Shown here: positions 1-6,288 of the stretch, one piece after another | Numbering within the stretch: the first letter of the stretch is position 1 | Layout of the letters: each line of letters opens with the position of its first letter | Assembly (NCBI GenBank): GCA_004525355.1 | Contig: SPCK01000098.1 | Location: 1-7,372 of the forward strand | DNA length: 7,372 bases | Reading direction: 5' to 3' | Source of the DNA: Spirochaetales bacterium | GTDB lineage: Bacteria; Spirochaetota; Spirochaetia; Treponematales; UBA12059 | The notes under the pieces: model-generated | Databases searched by the model: none | Seen by the model: the letters and a program-made list of their open reading frames with translations, nothing else | What the model was told of the DNA's origin: nothing | Program-made: the position numbers and the translations under genes

Positions 1-201
1 ATCGTAGGCAGCGCGTTTCTGCTCGTCGCCAAGCACCTCGTAGGCTTCGGTACCTTCCTTGAAACGTTCTTCCGAAGCTTTGTCACCGGGATTCTTGTCA
101 GGGTGATTCTGTATGGCGAGCCGTCGGTACGCCTTCTTGATGTCGTCCTTGATCGCATCCTTGGGGACGCCGAGGACTTCGTAATAATCGCGCTTGGCCA
201 C
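1..201 (-). CDS. dnaJ: DnaJ (Hsp40) co-chaperone, N-terminal J-domain, partial
   Basis: DnaJ stimulates the ATPase of DnaK and delivers unfolded cytoplasmic clients to it. Only the first 67 codons lie in the window; the gene runs off the left edge on the minus strand. The visible part is a complete-looking J-domain: it opens [11 protein letters not shown], has a basic helix II ([10 protein letters not shown]), the invariant HPD tripeptide at residues 33-35, and a helix III/IV region ending [16 protein letters not shown]. The Gly/Phe linker, zinc-finger and client-binding domains are outside the window, so a shorter J-domain protein cannot be strictly excluded, but the position after dnaK favours true DnaJ. 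The start is GTG at 201-199, chosen because the conserved family N-terminus begins there and an AAGGA ribosome binding site (208-212) lies 6 nt upstream. It is 146 bp downstream of dnaK. Confidence 0.93.
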   Translation of the reverse strand, partial: MAKRDYYEVLGVPKDAIKDDIKKAYRRLAIQNHPDKNPGDKASEERFKEGTEAYEVLGDEQKRAAYD

Positions 202-221
202 AGTGAGTCCTTAATCGAAAA

Positions 222-340
222 TTCGCCACGGAGGCTTGGAGCACATGGAGCAAGAAAGAAGCAAGGCTGTGTGAAAAACCGGATTCTCCGCTCTCAACCT
301 CGCCATCATCCTTGGGTTCCTCCGCTACTTCCGTGGCAAA
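222..340 (-). repeat. Long-range inverted repeat in the dnaK-dnaJ spacer
   Basis: Within the spacer between dnaK and dnaJ, GCCACGGA (225-232 on the plus strand) is the exact reverse complement of TCCGTGGC (330-337). In the minus-strand transcript the pairing extends to about 11 bp (222-232 with 330-340), including one G-U pair, and encloses a loop of about 97 nt. It begins just after the dnaK stop and ends shortly before the dnaJ ribosome binding site. No U-tract follows, so it does not look like an intrinsic terminator. A role in RNA processing, mRNA stability or dnaJ translation is inference only. Confidence 0.4.
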
Positions 341-347
341 AACGGGT

Positions 348-2279
348 TTATTTCTTCTCTTCGTCGTCGACGACGCGGTAGTCCGCGTCTTCAGCACCCT
401 GATTGTCGGATGGGCCGGTGGAGGCATCGCCCGCCGGTTGTTCGCCCTGGCCAGGTTGCTCGCCTTGGGCGTTCTGGGCGGCGTTCTTGTACACCTCCTC
501 GGCCAGCTTGTAGGAAGCCTGCTTGAGCGCTTCTGTCTTCTCCTTCATCTTCTCAGGGTCGCCGGACTGCAGGGCTTCCCTGAGTTCGGCAACTGCCGCC
601 TCGATCTTGGTTCTATCCTCTTCGCTCACCTTGTCGCCGTAATCCTTGAGAGACTTTTCAGTCGCGTACATGAGTGTGTCCGCCTCGTTGCGAGCCTCGG
701 CTCGTCCGCGCTCAAGCTTGTCCTCTTCGGCGTGCGCCTCGGCTTCCTTGACCATGCGGTCGATGTCGGAATCGTTCAGGCCCGAGGATGCCTCGATCCG
801 GATCTTCTGCTCCTTGCCGGTGCCCAAGTCCTTGGCCGACACGTGGACGATGCCGTTCGCGTCGATATCGAAGGTGACTTCGACCTGCGGGACGCCTCGC
901 GGTGCCGGGGGAATCCCCTCCAGGTCGAAGCGACCCAGCGTGCGGTTCTGCCCGGCCATTTCGCGCTCGCCCTGCAGCACATGGATGGAAACGGTACTCT
1001 GCTGGTCGGCCGCGGTGCTGAATATTTGGCTCTTGCGGCACGGGATCGTCGTGTTGCGGGTGATGAGCCTCGTGAACACGCCGCCGAGGGTCTCGATGCC
1101 CAGAGACAGCGGAGTCACGTCCAGCAGGAGCACGTCCTTGACGTCGCCGCCCAGGATACCGCCCTGGATCGCGGCGCCTACGGCCACGGCCTCGTCGGGA
1201 TTGACGCCCTTGCCGGGCTCCTTGCCGAACAGTTCCTTGACTATCTGCTGGACCCTGGGTATGCGGGTGGATCCGCCGACCAGGATGACCTCGTCTATCT
1301 GAGCCGCGGTGACGCCGGCGTCGGCTATGGCCTTGCGGCAAGGCTCCTTGGTCTTATCCAGGAGATCGCCGACGAGCTGCTCGAAGGTCGCCCGCGTCAG
1401 GCTCTTCTGAAGATGCTTGGGGCCGGACGCGTCGGCAGTGATGAACGGCAGGTTGATATCAGCCTGCTGGACGTTGGACAGCTCGATCTTGGCCTTCTCG
1501 GATGACTCCTTGAGGCGCTGTAGGGCCATCCTGTCCTTGGACAGGTCAATACCGGAGTCCTTCTTGAATTCGTCAACGAGCCATTGCATGATGCGCCGGT
1601 CGAAGTCGTCACCGCCCAGGTGGGTATCGCCGTTGGTCGACTTGACCTCGAATACGCCCTCGCCGAGCTCCAGGATTGAAATATCGAAGGTTCCGCCACC
1701 CAAGTCATACACAGCGATGGTCTTTTCCTTCTTCTGGTCTTTGTTGAAGCCGTATGCCAGCGCCGCGGCTGTCGGCTCGTTGATGATGCGCTTGACCTCG
1801 AGGCCTGCTATCTTGCCTGCATCTTTGGTGGCCTGGCGCTGGGCGTCGTTGAAATAGGCCGGAACGGTGATGACCGCCTCGGTTACTTCCTCACCCAGGT
1901 AATCCTCGGCGGTCTTCTTCATCTTCTGGAGGACGAAGGCGCTGACTTCCTGGGGGCTGTAGAGTTTGCCCGAGATGTCCACCCGGACGTCGTTCTGATG
2001 AGCAACGATCTTGTAGGGGACGAGTGTGGTCTCGGCTTTGACCTCGTCGAAGCGTCGGCCCATGAAGCGCTTGATGGAATAAACGGTGTTTTCCGGGTTC
2101 GTGATCATCTGGTTCTTGGCCGGTTGACCTGCGACCCGCTCACCCTTCGCAGTAAAACCAACTATTGAAGGCGTTGTCCGCTGCCCTTCGGAATTGGCTA
2201 TCACGATGGGCTCTCCGCCCTCCATGACGGACACGCAGCTGTTCGTTGTCCCTAGATCGATGCCTATTATCCTGCCCAT
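348..2279 (-). CDS. dnaK: Molecular chaperone DnaK (Hsp70)
   Basis: DnaK is the cytoplasmic ATP-dependent Hsp70 chaperone that binds exposed hydrophobic segments, working with DnaJ and GrpE. The 643-residue length is normal for the family. The ATPase domain shows the three Hsp70 signatures: IDLGTTNS (7-14), [12 protein letters not shown] (190-201) and [14 protein letters not shown] (331-344). The interdomain linker [16 protein letters not shown] is at 382-397. The substrate-binding beta domain runs to about residue 500, followed by an alpha-helical lid and a disordered Gln/Gly-rich tail (about 603-630, GEQP occurring twice) ending in acidic VVDDEEKK. The ATG start has an AAGGAG site at 2287-2292, 7 nt upstream. 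It lies 54 bp downstream of grpE on the same strand and is probably co-transcribed with it. The shadow frame on the opposite strand is open for almost 400 codons, a known property of dnaK genes. Confidence 0.99.
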   Translation of the reverse strand: MGRIIGIDLGTTNSCVSVMEGGEPIVIANSEGQRTTPSIVGFTAKGERVAGQPAKNQMITNPENTVYSIKRFMGRRFDEVKAETTLVPYKIVAHQNDVRVDISGKLYSPQEVSAFVLQKMKKTAEDYLGEEVTEAVITVPAYFNDAQRQATKDAGKIAGLEVKRIINEPTAAALAYGFNKDQKKEKTIAVYDLGGGTFDISILELGEGVFEVKSTNGDTHLGGDDFDRRIMQWLVDEFKKDSGIDLSKDRMALQRLKESSEKAKIELSNVQQADINLPFITADASGPKHLQKSLTRATFEQLVGDLLDKTKEPCRKAIADAGVTAAQIDEVILVGGSTRIPRVQQIVKELFGKEPGKGVNPDEAVAVGAAIQGGILGGDVKDVLLLDVTPLSLGIETLGGVFTRLITRNTTIPCRKSQIFSTAADQQSTVSIHVLQGEREMAGQNRTLGRFDLEGIPPAPRGVPQVEVTFDIDANGIVHVSAKDLGTGKEQKIRIEASSGLNDSDIDRMVKEAEAHAEEDKLERGRAEARNEADTLMYATEKSLKDYGDKVSEEDRTKIEAAVAELREALQSGDPEKMKEKTEALKQASYKLAEEVYKNAAQNAQGEQPGQGEQPAGDASTGPSDNQGAEDADYRVVDDEEKK

Positions 2280-2294
2280 GTGCGTTCTCCTTGC

Positions 2295-2309
2295 GCGCCC
2301 TTTGAGCGC
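2295..2309 (-). other. Small hairpin just upstream of the dnaK ribosome binding site
   Basis: In the minus-strand RNA the 15 bases GCGCUCAAAGGGCGC can fold into a 6-bp stem (five Watson-Crick pairs and one G-U) with an AAA loop. It lies in the 54-bp grpE-dnaK gap, about 2 nt upstream of the dnaK AAGGAG site. No U-run follows it, so it is not a terminator. It could protect a processed dnaK transcript or affect ribosome access; this is inference from position. Confidence 0.35.
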
Positions 2310-2333
2310 TGCGTCAAAAAATTCGTGTTCGTT

Positions 2334-2999
2334 CTAGTTCTCTGCCCGATCTACCTCGGGCATGCGTACCTTGACCTTGGCGCTGCGGAGCACTCGCTCC
2401 TTCAGCTTGTATCCCTTGACATATTCTTCAATGACCACCGGCTCCTGGCACTCGCCTATTTCGCTCATCATCGCTTCGTGCCGGTTGGGGTCGAAAGGCT
2501 GATTCAGCGATTCGTATCGCGACAGCCCGTACTTGCCCTCGAGCATGGAGCTGAGGTTCCGTTCTATCATGGATATGCCGTCATGAAGGGATTGGAACTC
2601 CCTGGAAGTCTCGCTGCTCTTTATTGCCCGGTCAAAATCATCCATTACGCTGACGAGGTCGACGAGCAGGCTCGAATTGGCATACTGGACGGCATCGTCT
2701 TTCTCACGGAACAGTCGCTTGCGAAAGTTCTCGTAATCCGCGAGCTTGCGCAGGTACTGGTCCTTGAGGCTGGACGCTTCTTCTTCAAGGGCGGCGATTT
2801 TCGCGTCCTTCTCGGCGATGAGGGCGGCGATTTGCAGTCCTGCATCCGCCGCAGCTTCCTTCGGGGATTCCCCATTGATTGCCCTATCGGATGCTTCGTG
2901 GACCTCGGTCACGGGGATGTCCTGATCGGTTTCATCATTCCCGGATGCTCCATTTGAAGCATGGCGCTCCTGATGCGTTCTATTTCCTTGTTTCGACAT
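2334..2999 (-). CDS. grpE: Nucleotide exchange factor GrpE
   Basis: GrpE is a homodimeric cytoplasmic cofactor that releases ADP from DnaK and so resets its chaperone cycle; in several bacteria it also acts as a thermosensor. The 221-residue protein has a low-complexity polar N-terminus (about 1-50), a long helix expected to form the dimer coiled coil (about 53-105, with the conserved stretch DQYLRKLADYENFRKR at 80-95), a four-helix-bundle segment (about 110-155), and the C-terminal beta-wing signature from FDPNRHEAMM (169-178) through EEYVKGYKLKERVLR to AKVKV. The wing resembles spirochaete GrpE as I remember it. The ATG at 2999-2997 is preceded by GAGTGAGG, a weak site close to the start codon. 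It is the first gene of the grpE-dnaK pair and faces away from rpoN. No hrcA gene lies upstream. Confidence 0.97.
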   Translation of the reverse strand: MSKQGNRTHQERHASNGASGNDETDQDIPVTEVHEASDRAINGESPKEAAADAGLQIAALIAEKDAKIAALEEEASSLKDQYLRKLADYENFRKRLFREKDDAVQYANSSLLVDLVSVMDDFDRAIKSSETSREFQSLHDGISMIERNLSSMLEGKYGLSRYESLNQPFDPNRHEAMMSEIGECQEPVVIEEYVKGYKLKERVLRSAKVKVRMPEVDRAEN

Positions 3000-3011
3000 G
3001 GCCTCACTCTA

Positions 3012-3057
3012 TTCTGGTGGTGCCCGTAGCGCCCTGATACCCATGGATGGACCAGAA
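3012..3057 (-). other. grpE leader stem-loop candidate
   Basis: TTCTGGT (3012-3018) and ACCAGAA (3051-3057) are perfect reverse complements, so the grpE leader RNA could close a 7-bp stem around a 32-nt loop. The 3' arm of the stem ends about 12 nt before the grpE start codon, next to its weak ribosome binding site. A second small inverted repeat, ACGGT/ACCGT with loop GGAT (3065-3078), lies further upstream. Such leaders sometimes control heat-shock genes, but I cannot assign this one to a known RNA thermometer family. Confidence 0.3.
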
Positions 3058-3083
3058 GCGGCGCACGGTGGATACCGTTAAAA

Positions 3084-3110
3084 ATAATGACGGCCAATTT
3101 TAAGCGTCAA
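3084..3110 (-). promoter_or_regulatory. Candidate promoter for grpE-dnaK
   Basis: On the minus strand TTGACG (3105-3110, five of six matches to the -35 consensus) is followed after 15 bp by CATTAT (3084-3089, four of six at -10); a register with a 17-bp spacer gives TTATTT instead. It would produce a leader of roughly 75-80 nt for grpE. The -35 is preceded by CT, giving CTTGAC, which faintly resembles a sigma-32 element, but the -10 region is not a good sigma-32 match. No CIRCE-type repeat is present. This is pattern matching only. Confidence 0.4.
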
Positions 3111-3114
3111 GCTC

Positions 3115-3128
3115 TTATTGCACAATAA
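3115..3128. promoter_or_regulatory. 14-bp palindrome, possible operator in the divergent region
   Basis: TTATTG-CA-CAATAA is a perfect inverted repeat of two 6-bp arms with a 2-bp centre. It lies 4 bp upstream of the candidate grpE -35 element and about 57 bp upstream of the candidate rpoN -35. That position would suit a transcription factor acting on the divergent promoters. I do not recognise it as the site of a known regulator, and a chance palindrome in an AT-rich stretch is possible. Confidence 0.35.
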
Positions 3129-3185
3129 AGTAAAAAAAGGCACGGTTCCTGTATCATTTCCCGGAATAGCGGGCAAGGAGCGAGC

Positions 3186-3213
3186 TTGACAAGCGACGCC
3201 CATGCTATAACAT
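3186..3213 (+). promoter_or_regulatory. Candidate sigma-70-type promoter for rpoN
   Basis: A perfect TTGACA -35 element lies at 3186-3191. The best spaced -10 is TAACAT (3208-3213, 16-bp spacer, four of six matches); TATAAC (3206-3211) is a better hexamer but leaves only 14 bp. Transcription would start near 3220 and give a leader of about 50 nt before the rpoN TTG start. The leader could form a small hairpin, GACTGG/CCGGTC (3221-3226 with 3233-3238, one G-U pair). Confidence 0.55.
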
Positions 3214-3256
3214 TGAATTTGACTGGTAGTACCCGGTCATTACGGTAGCCGCATGA

Positions 3257-3263
3257 GGGAGGA
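3257..3263 (+). promoter_or_regulatory. Ribosome binding site of rpoN
   Basis: GGGAGGA, a strong Shine-Dalgarno match, ends 6 nt before TTG at 3270. It decides the non-ATG start, because no in-frame ATG occurs before codon 20, which is already inside the conserved region I. An ATG at 3253 is out of frame. Confidence 0.8.
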
Positions 3264-3269
3264 TCAGTC

Positions 3270-4643
3270 TTGCAGCTCCAGAGGCCTTCAATCATCCAGG
3301 AACAGAGGCAGAAACTGAGCCCCCAGATGATTCAATCCATCCGGCTCATGTCCCTGCCACTCCAGGAACTTAAAGAAGAGATCCAGCTGGAACTGGAAGC
3401 CAACCCTGCCCTCGAGATTGTGGAAGACCGCTCCACCCTATCTCTGGAATCAATTCGCGAGGAGCGGGAATCCGATTCCGCAGCCCAACGACTCTTCGAG
3501 GACAGCTCCGACCCAGGCTGGAGTCGATCCGGAGACGATGACTCGGATTCAAAGCGAATGTTCCTCGAAGGGGCCATCACCGTTCCCGAAACCCTTCAGG
3601 ATCACCTTCTGTGGCAGCTCAGGCTTCAGCCGCTGAGCCCCGAACAGCGTGAAATCGGCGAGTTGCTGATACAGAACCTGAACGCTGACGGTTTTTTCAA
3701 GGAAGATCCCTATCTCCTGTGCCAGGGTTATTCTCCTGAAACAATCAATATGGTCATGGCGGTAGTGCGAAGCCTGGAACCGACGGGATCGTGCGTGGCG
3801 GACTATCGGGAATCGTTGGTAGTCCAGACGCTTCTCTCTCCGGGCGCTCCGCCAGCCGCCTTGACCGTACTGCGGGACCATATCGATATGCTTGAGCGGG
3901 GAAAGCACCAGGATATTCAGAAACGCCTCAAGCTGTCGGATGAAGCCGTGGCGGAAACCATGGCGTTCATCAAAAGGCTCAACCCATTCCCGGGAAGGCA
4001 ATACTCCGCGGAAGAAACCCGGTATGCCATTCCCGACGTGCAAGTCAAGCTCAAGGACGACGAATTCGTCATAGCCATCAACGACGAGGAACTGCCCATC
4101 ATTGGGATAAACCCCTTCTTTGACGAGCTGTCTGAAAGCAAGCACGACAAGACGACCGACGTCTTCGTCAAGGAAAACATCCGCAATGCCCGTTGGTTCA
4201 TCCAGAGCATCCACCAAAGAAACCGCACGCTGATCAAGGTGGTTCGAGCCATCGTCGAATTCCAGCGCCAATTCTTTGCCAGGGGACCAAAGTACCTGGC
4301 TCCCCTCACCCTCAAGGACATCGCGGGGGAAGTCGGAGTACACGAGACGACCATCTCCCGCATAGCGGGCAAGAAGTACATTCAGACAGACTGGGGTTTA
4401 TTCGAGCTGCGCTATTTCTTTACCAACAGCATATCCGGTTCCGGATCTCGCGGGTCTCGCTTCTCCAAGGAGGGCGTCAAGCAGGTTATCAAGGAATTGA
4501 TCGAGGCGGAGGCGATGGCTATGTCGGATCAGGAAATCAGCGGCCAGCTGGCAAGAAAGGGTATCAAGCTTGCCAGGAGAACCGTAGCTAAATACCGGCT
4601 GGAATTGAAAATGGATTCATCGTTCGGCCGCAGGCACGACTGA
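3270..4643 (+). CDS. rpoN: RNA polymerase sigma-54 factor RpoN
   Basis: Sigma-54 directs core RNA polymerase to -24/-12 promoters, which open only with an ATP-dependent enhancer-binding protein. The 457-residue length is typical. Region I, the activator-contact region, is at about 3-50 (QRQKLSPQMIQSIRLMSLP and so on, ending EANPALEI). It is followed by an acidic, variable region II linker (about 55-100, DDDSDS). The core-binding domain runs from about 105 to 290 (PFPGRQY at 239-245, then IPDVQV). The DNA-binding part has a helix-turn-helix at about 346-370 (LTLKDIAGEVGVHETTISRI) and ends with the RpoN box ARRTVAKYRL at 435-444, which is diagnostic; the usual final residue is E, here L. The TTG start is set by a strong ribosome binding site. 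The gene is transcribed away from grpE and lies 146 bp ahead of hpf. Confidence 0.98.
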   Translation: MQLQRPSIIQEQRQKLSPQMIQSIRLMSLPLQELKEEIQLELEANPALEIVEDRSTLSLESIREERESDSAAQRLFEDSSDPGWSRSGDDDSDSKRMFLEGAITVPETLQDHLLWQLRLQPLSPEQREIGELLIQNLNADGFFKEDPYLLCQGYSPETINMVMAVVRSLEPTGSCVADYRESLVVQTLLSPGAPPAALTVLRDHIDMLERGKHQDIQKRLKLSDEAVAETMAFIKRLNPFPGRQYSAEETRYAIPDVQVKLKDDEFVIAINDEELPIIGINPFFDELSESKHDKTTDVFVKENIRNARWFIQSIHQRNRTLIKVVRAIVEFQRQFFARGPKYLAPLTLKDIAGEVGVHETTISRIAGKKYIQTDWGLFELRYFFTNSISGSGSRGSRFSKEGVKQVIKELIEAEAMAMSDQEISGQLARKGIKLARRTVAKYRLELKMDSSFGRRHD

Positions 4644-4700
4644 GCGAAGGCATGGGCGCGTCGGAACTCGAAAGGCATCCGACGTACCTCGAATCAAAAG

Positions 4701-4743
4701 GAGACAAGCGTTACCGGGCAGTTTGTGCGGCGATGCTTGTCTC
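4701..4743 (+). other. Strong hairpin between rpoN and hpf
   Basis: GAGACAAGC (4701-4709) pairs perfectly with GCTTGTCTC (4735-4743). In RNA the stem can extend by three more pairs (4710-4712 with 4732-4734, two of them G-U), and the 19-nt loop can itself pair partly (CCG 4714-4716 with CGG 4728-4730). No U-tract follows, so it is not an ordinary intrinsic terminator. It lies 34 nt upstream of the hpf ribosome binding site. Two alternative small hairpins, CGATG/CATCG (4731-4735 with 4746-4750) and GATG/CATC (4750-4753 with 4758-4761), lie just downstream, and the first competes with the main stem. It may be an RNA processing or stability element, or a leader structure for hpf. Confidence 0.55.
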
Positions 4744-4777
4744 GCCATCGATGTCGGCATCCCTCTCGGATCGCCAC

Positions 4778-4784
4778 AAGGAGG
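4778..4784 (+). promoter_or_regulatory. Ribosome binding site of hpf
   Basis: AAGGAGG, a near-ideal Shine-Dalgarno sequence, lies 5 nt before ATG at 4790. It settles the hpf start at 4790 rather than at the in-frame ATG at 4652, which would add a 46-residue extension unlike the family. Confidence 0.88.
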
Positions 4785-4789
4785 TTTTC

Positions 4790-5080
4790 ATGACCATAGA
4801 TGTCCGCGCCGTGCATTTCGATCTGAGCGACGCCAACCGGACGTACCTCGACAAGAAACTAGAGCGCATCGCGTACGCCAGGGACCTGATCGTGGACCTG
4901 CTTTTCTCCTTCACGCGGGAAAAACAGTTCAGGTGCGAATGCACGGTAAACTTCCGCTGGGGCACCCAGGCCCATGTGCAGGAAACGGACTTTGACCTTA
5001 CCGCGGGCTTGGACAAACTGATGGATACACTGGAACAGAAGATCAACAAAGAAAAAAAGAAGGTACAGGACAAGAAATAA
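4790..5080 (+). CDS. hpf: Short ribosome hibernation-promoting factor (HPF/RaiA/YfiA family)
   Basis: Proteins of this family bind the 30S subunit in the mRNA/tRNA channel and silence ribosomes in stationary phase or starvation. The 96-residue product is the single-domain short form: it has the beta-alpha-beta-beta-beta-alpha pattern, opening TIDVRAVHFDLSDANRTYLDKKLERI, then strands with a conserved basic/aromatic mix (REKQFRCECTVNFRW), then AHVQETDFDLTAGLDKLMDTLEQKI and a Lys-rich tail (about 84-96, KINKEKKKVQDKK). It lacks the C-terminal dimerisation domain of long HPF. The gene lies downstream of rpoN, a common neighbour of hpf in Gram-negative bacteria, with a 146-bp gap holding a strong hairpin and an excellent ribosome binding site. 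An intrinsic terminator follows 43 bp after the stop, so hpf is the last gene of its unit. Confidence 0.94.
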   Translation: MTIDVRAVHFDLSDANRTYLDKKLERIAYARDLIVDLLFSFTREKQFRCECTVNFRWGTQAHVQETDFDLTAGLDKLMDTLEQKINKEKKKVQDKK

Positions 5081-5123
5081 CGTTCCGCACCTGCCGCAAC
5101 CGTGGCATGACAAGGAAACCGGG

Positions 5124-5159
5124 GACCGGGGCCATAAAGCGGCTCCGGTCTTTTTTTTT
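5124..5159 (+). terminator. Intrinsic (Rho-independent) terminator after hpf
   Basis: GACCGGGGCC (5124-5133) pairs with GGCTCCGGTC (5141-5150) over 10 bp, one of them G-U, closing a 7-nt loop (ATAAAGC). Nine T residues follow immediately (5151-5159). This is a textbook terminator on the plus strand and should end the rpoN-hpf transcript before hprK. Confidence 0.95.
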
Positions 5160-5161
5160 CT

Positions 5162-5226
5162 CGGGCCGCCCGATGATCATGCGGCGTAGGTTCTGGATGA
5201 GAGCTATGCGCATCCTCGTTGCGCAA
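5162..5226. other. hprK upstream region with clustered short palindromes
   Basis: The 66 bp between the terminator and the hprK ORF must hold the hprK promoter if the terminator is effective, but I see no convincing -35/-10 pair. It does hold three perfect 8-bp palindromes, ATGATCAT (5173-5180), ATGCGCAT (5206-5213) and TTGCGCAA (5219-5226, overlapping the upstream start codon), plus CGGG/CCCG around a 3-nt loop (5162-5172). Regulator binding is possible but unproven. Confidence 0.25.
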
Positions 5227-6245
5227 TGGGTCGAATCGGTTTATGCTCCGTTGTGATGGATGACAAACGTTTCACGGTCCTGGATCTCCTGGACTTGGAC
5301 CTCAAGGAACACGACGCCCTGGACCTCCGCTGTATAGGCGGAAGGAAGGGCCTCGGACGAGAAATCAACGGCCCCGATATCAACCGGCCGGGCCTTGCCT
5401 TGTCCGGCTTCTTCGAGAGCTTCGCCTTTCAACGCATCCAATTGATCGGCCGGGGAGAAGCGGCATACCTGCGGCTACGCGCTTCCGAAGGTAAATCGGC
5501 AGAAGTCGACAAGATTTTCTCGTACCCCGTTCCCTGTTTCATTTTCGCCAATTCCGAGGCTCCCGAACCCGCGTTCGCCGCCGCTGCGGAGGCGGCCGAT
5601 TGTCCTCTGCTCCTGTCAGACCTGTCATCGACAGAGATGGCATCACGGCTCATGCGCGTCTTGGCGACGATTTTCGCCCCCAAGACCAGCGCTCATGGCG
5701 TTCTTGTCGAAGTCTACGGCATCGGGATACTGCTTACCGGAGATTCAGGCGTCGGCAAGAGCGAGACCGCGCTTGAACTGATAGAACGCGGTCACCGGCT
5801 CGTGGCAGACGACGTAGTGGAAATCCGGTGCGTCAGCGGCAACATCCTCATGGGATCGGGAGCCAACAAGGTCATCGGCCATCACATGGAAATTCGCGGC
5901 CTGGGCATCATCAACGTCACCCACCTGTTTGGAGTCGGCGCGATCCGCGACAAGAAGCAGGTACAACTCATCTGTAAACTCGAGGAATGGGACGCCACGA
6001 AAGTCTACGACCGTATCGGTACCGAGGAAAACACCGACGACATCCTGGGTGTCAAGGTTCCCCGTCTCGACATCCCGGTCAAGCCGGGTCGGAACATACC
6101 GATCATCGTTGAAACGGCCGCCATGAACGAACGGCTCAAGAAAATGGGATACTATTCAGCCCGCGAGTTCAACCAGAATATTCTCAGGTGGCTGGAAAGC
6201 GAGAGCGCCCGGGCGGTATACTTCGGGCGAAACGAGTCTATCTGA
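5226..6245 (+). CDS. hprK: HPr kinase/phosphorylase HPrK
   Basis: HPrK phosphorylates HPr on Ser46 using ATP or pyrophosphate and also removes that phosphate, linking metabolic state to regulation. The 339-residue product has the DRTGG-like N-terminal domain (about 14-140) and the C-terminal kinase domain. The latter shows HGVLVEVYGIGILL (157-170), Walker A GDSGVGKS (172-179), the ADD acidic motif (194-196), the HPrK signature MEIRGLGIINV (221-231), and the C-terminal VKPGRNIPIIVETAAMNERL region (285-304) involved in the phosphorylase activity. The start is uncertain. ATG at 5226 is the longest option, and ATG at 5256 (or GTG at 5253) gives about 329 residues and fits the family N-terminus (MDDKRFTVLDLL) better; neither has a visible ribosome binding site. 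It is separated from hpf by a terminator and lies 43 bp upstream of ptsH, its expected substrate. Confidence 0.97.
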   Translation: MGRIGLCSVVMDDKRFTVLDLLDLDLKEHDALDLRCIGGRKGLGREINGPDINRPGLALSGFFESFAFQRIQLIGRGEAAYLRLRASEGKSAEVDKIFSYPVPCFIFANSEAPEPAFAAAAEAADCPLLLSDLSSTEMASRLMRVLATIFAPKTSAHGVLVEVYGIGILLTGDSGVGKSETALELIERGHRLVADDVVEIRCVSGNILMGSGANKVIGHHMEIRGLGIINVTHLFGVGAIRDKKQVQLICKLEEWDATKVYDRIGTEENTDDILGVKVPRLDIPVKPGRNIPIIVETAAMNERLKKMGYYSAREFNQNILRWLESESARAVYFGRNESI

Positions 6246-6288
6246 CATCGCGGGCGTCGACCCCATATAAGTGAAGCGGAGATAACAG

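Noticed and set aside
98..427. Minus-strand frame of 109 codons bridging dnaK and dnaJ
   Set aside because: It overlaps the dnaK tail and dnaJ J-domain codons in another frame, and its sequence is low complexity without a known domain.
312..1505. Plus-strand frame of 397 codons opposite dnaK
   Set aside because: It lies fully antisense to the unmistakable dnaK, is low in recognisable domains and rich in Leu/Arg/Gly from mirrored codon bias.
2280..2957. Plus-strand frame of 225 codons opposite grpE
   Set aside because: It is antisense to conserved grpE, starts directly at the dnaK start region, has no ribosome binding site and no family resemblance.
3138..3152. Possible sigma-54 -24/-12 promoter (AGGCAC...CTGT) upstream of rpoN
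   Set aside because: The -24 GG is present but the essential -12 GC is GT and the -12 T-rich half is weak; autoregulation by sigma-54 is not supported.
3160..3173. CCCG/CGGG mini inverted repeat upstream of rpoN
   Set aside because: Only 4-bp arms around a 6-nt loop in GC-rich sequence; easily due to chance.
3000..3269. CIRCE operator (TTAGCACTC-N9-GAGTGCTAA) upstream of grpE
   Set aside because: Looked for on both strands and not found, not even a good half site.
3549..4343. Minus-strand frame of 264 codons opposite rpoN
   Set aside because: It is a shadow of rpoN, whose domains and RpoN box are clear on the plus strand.
4652..4789. N-terminal extension of hpf from ATG 4652
   Set aside because: The family domain starts at 4790, where there is an excellent AAGGAGG site; the extension overlies the strong hairpin and has no ribosome binding site of its own.
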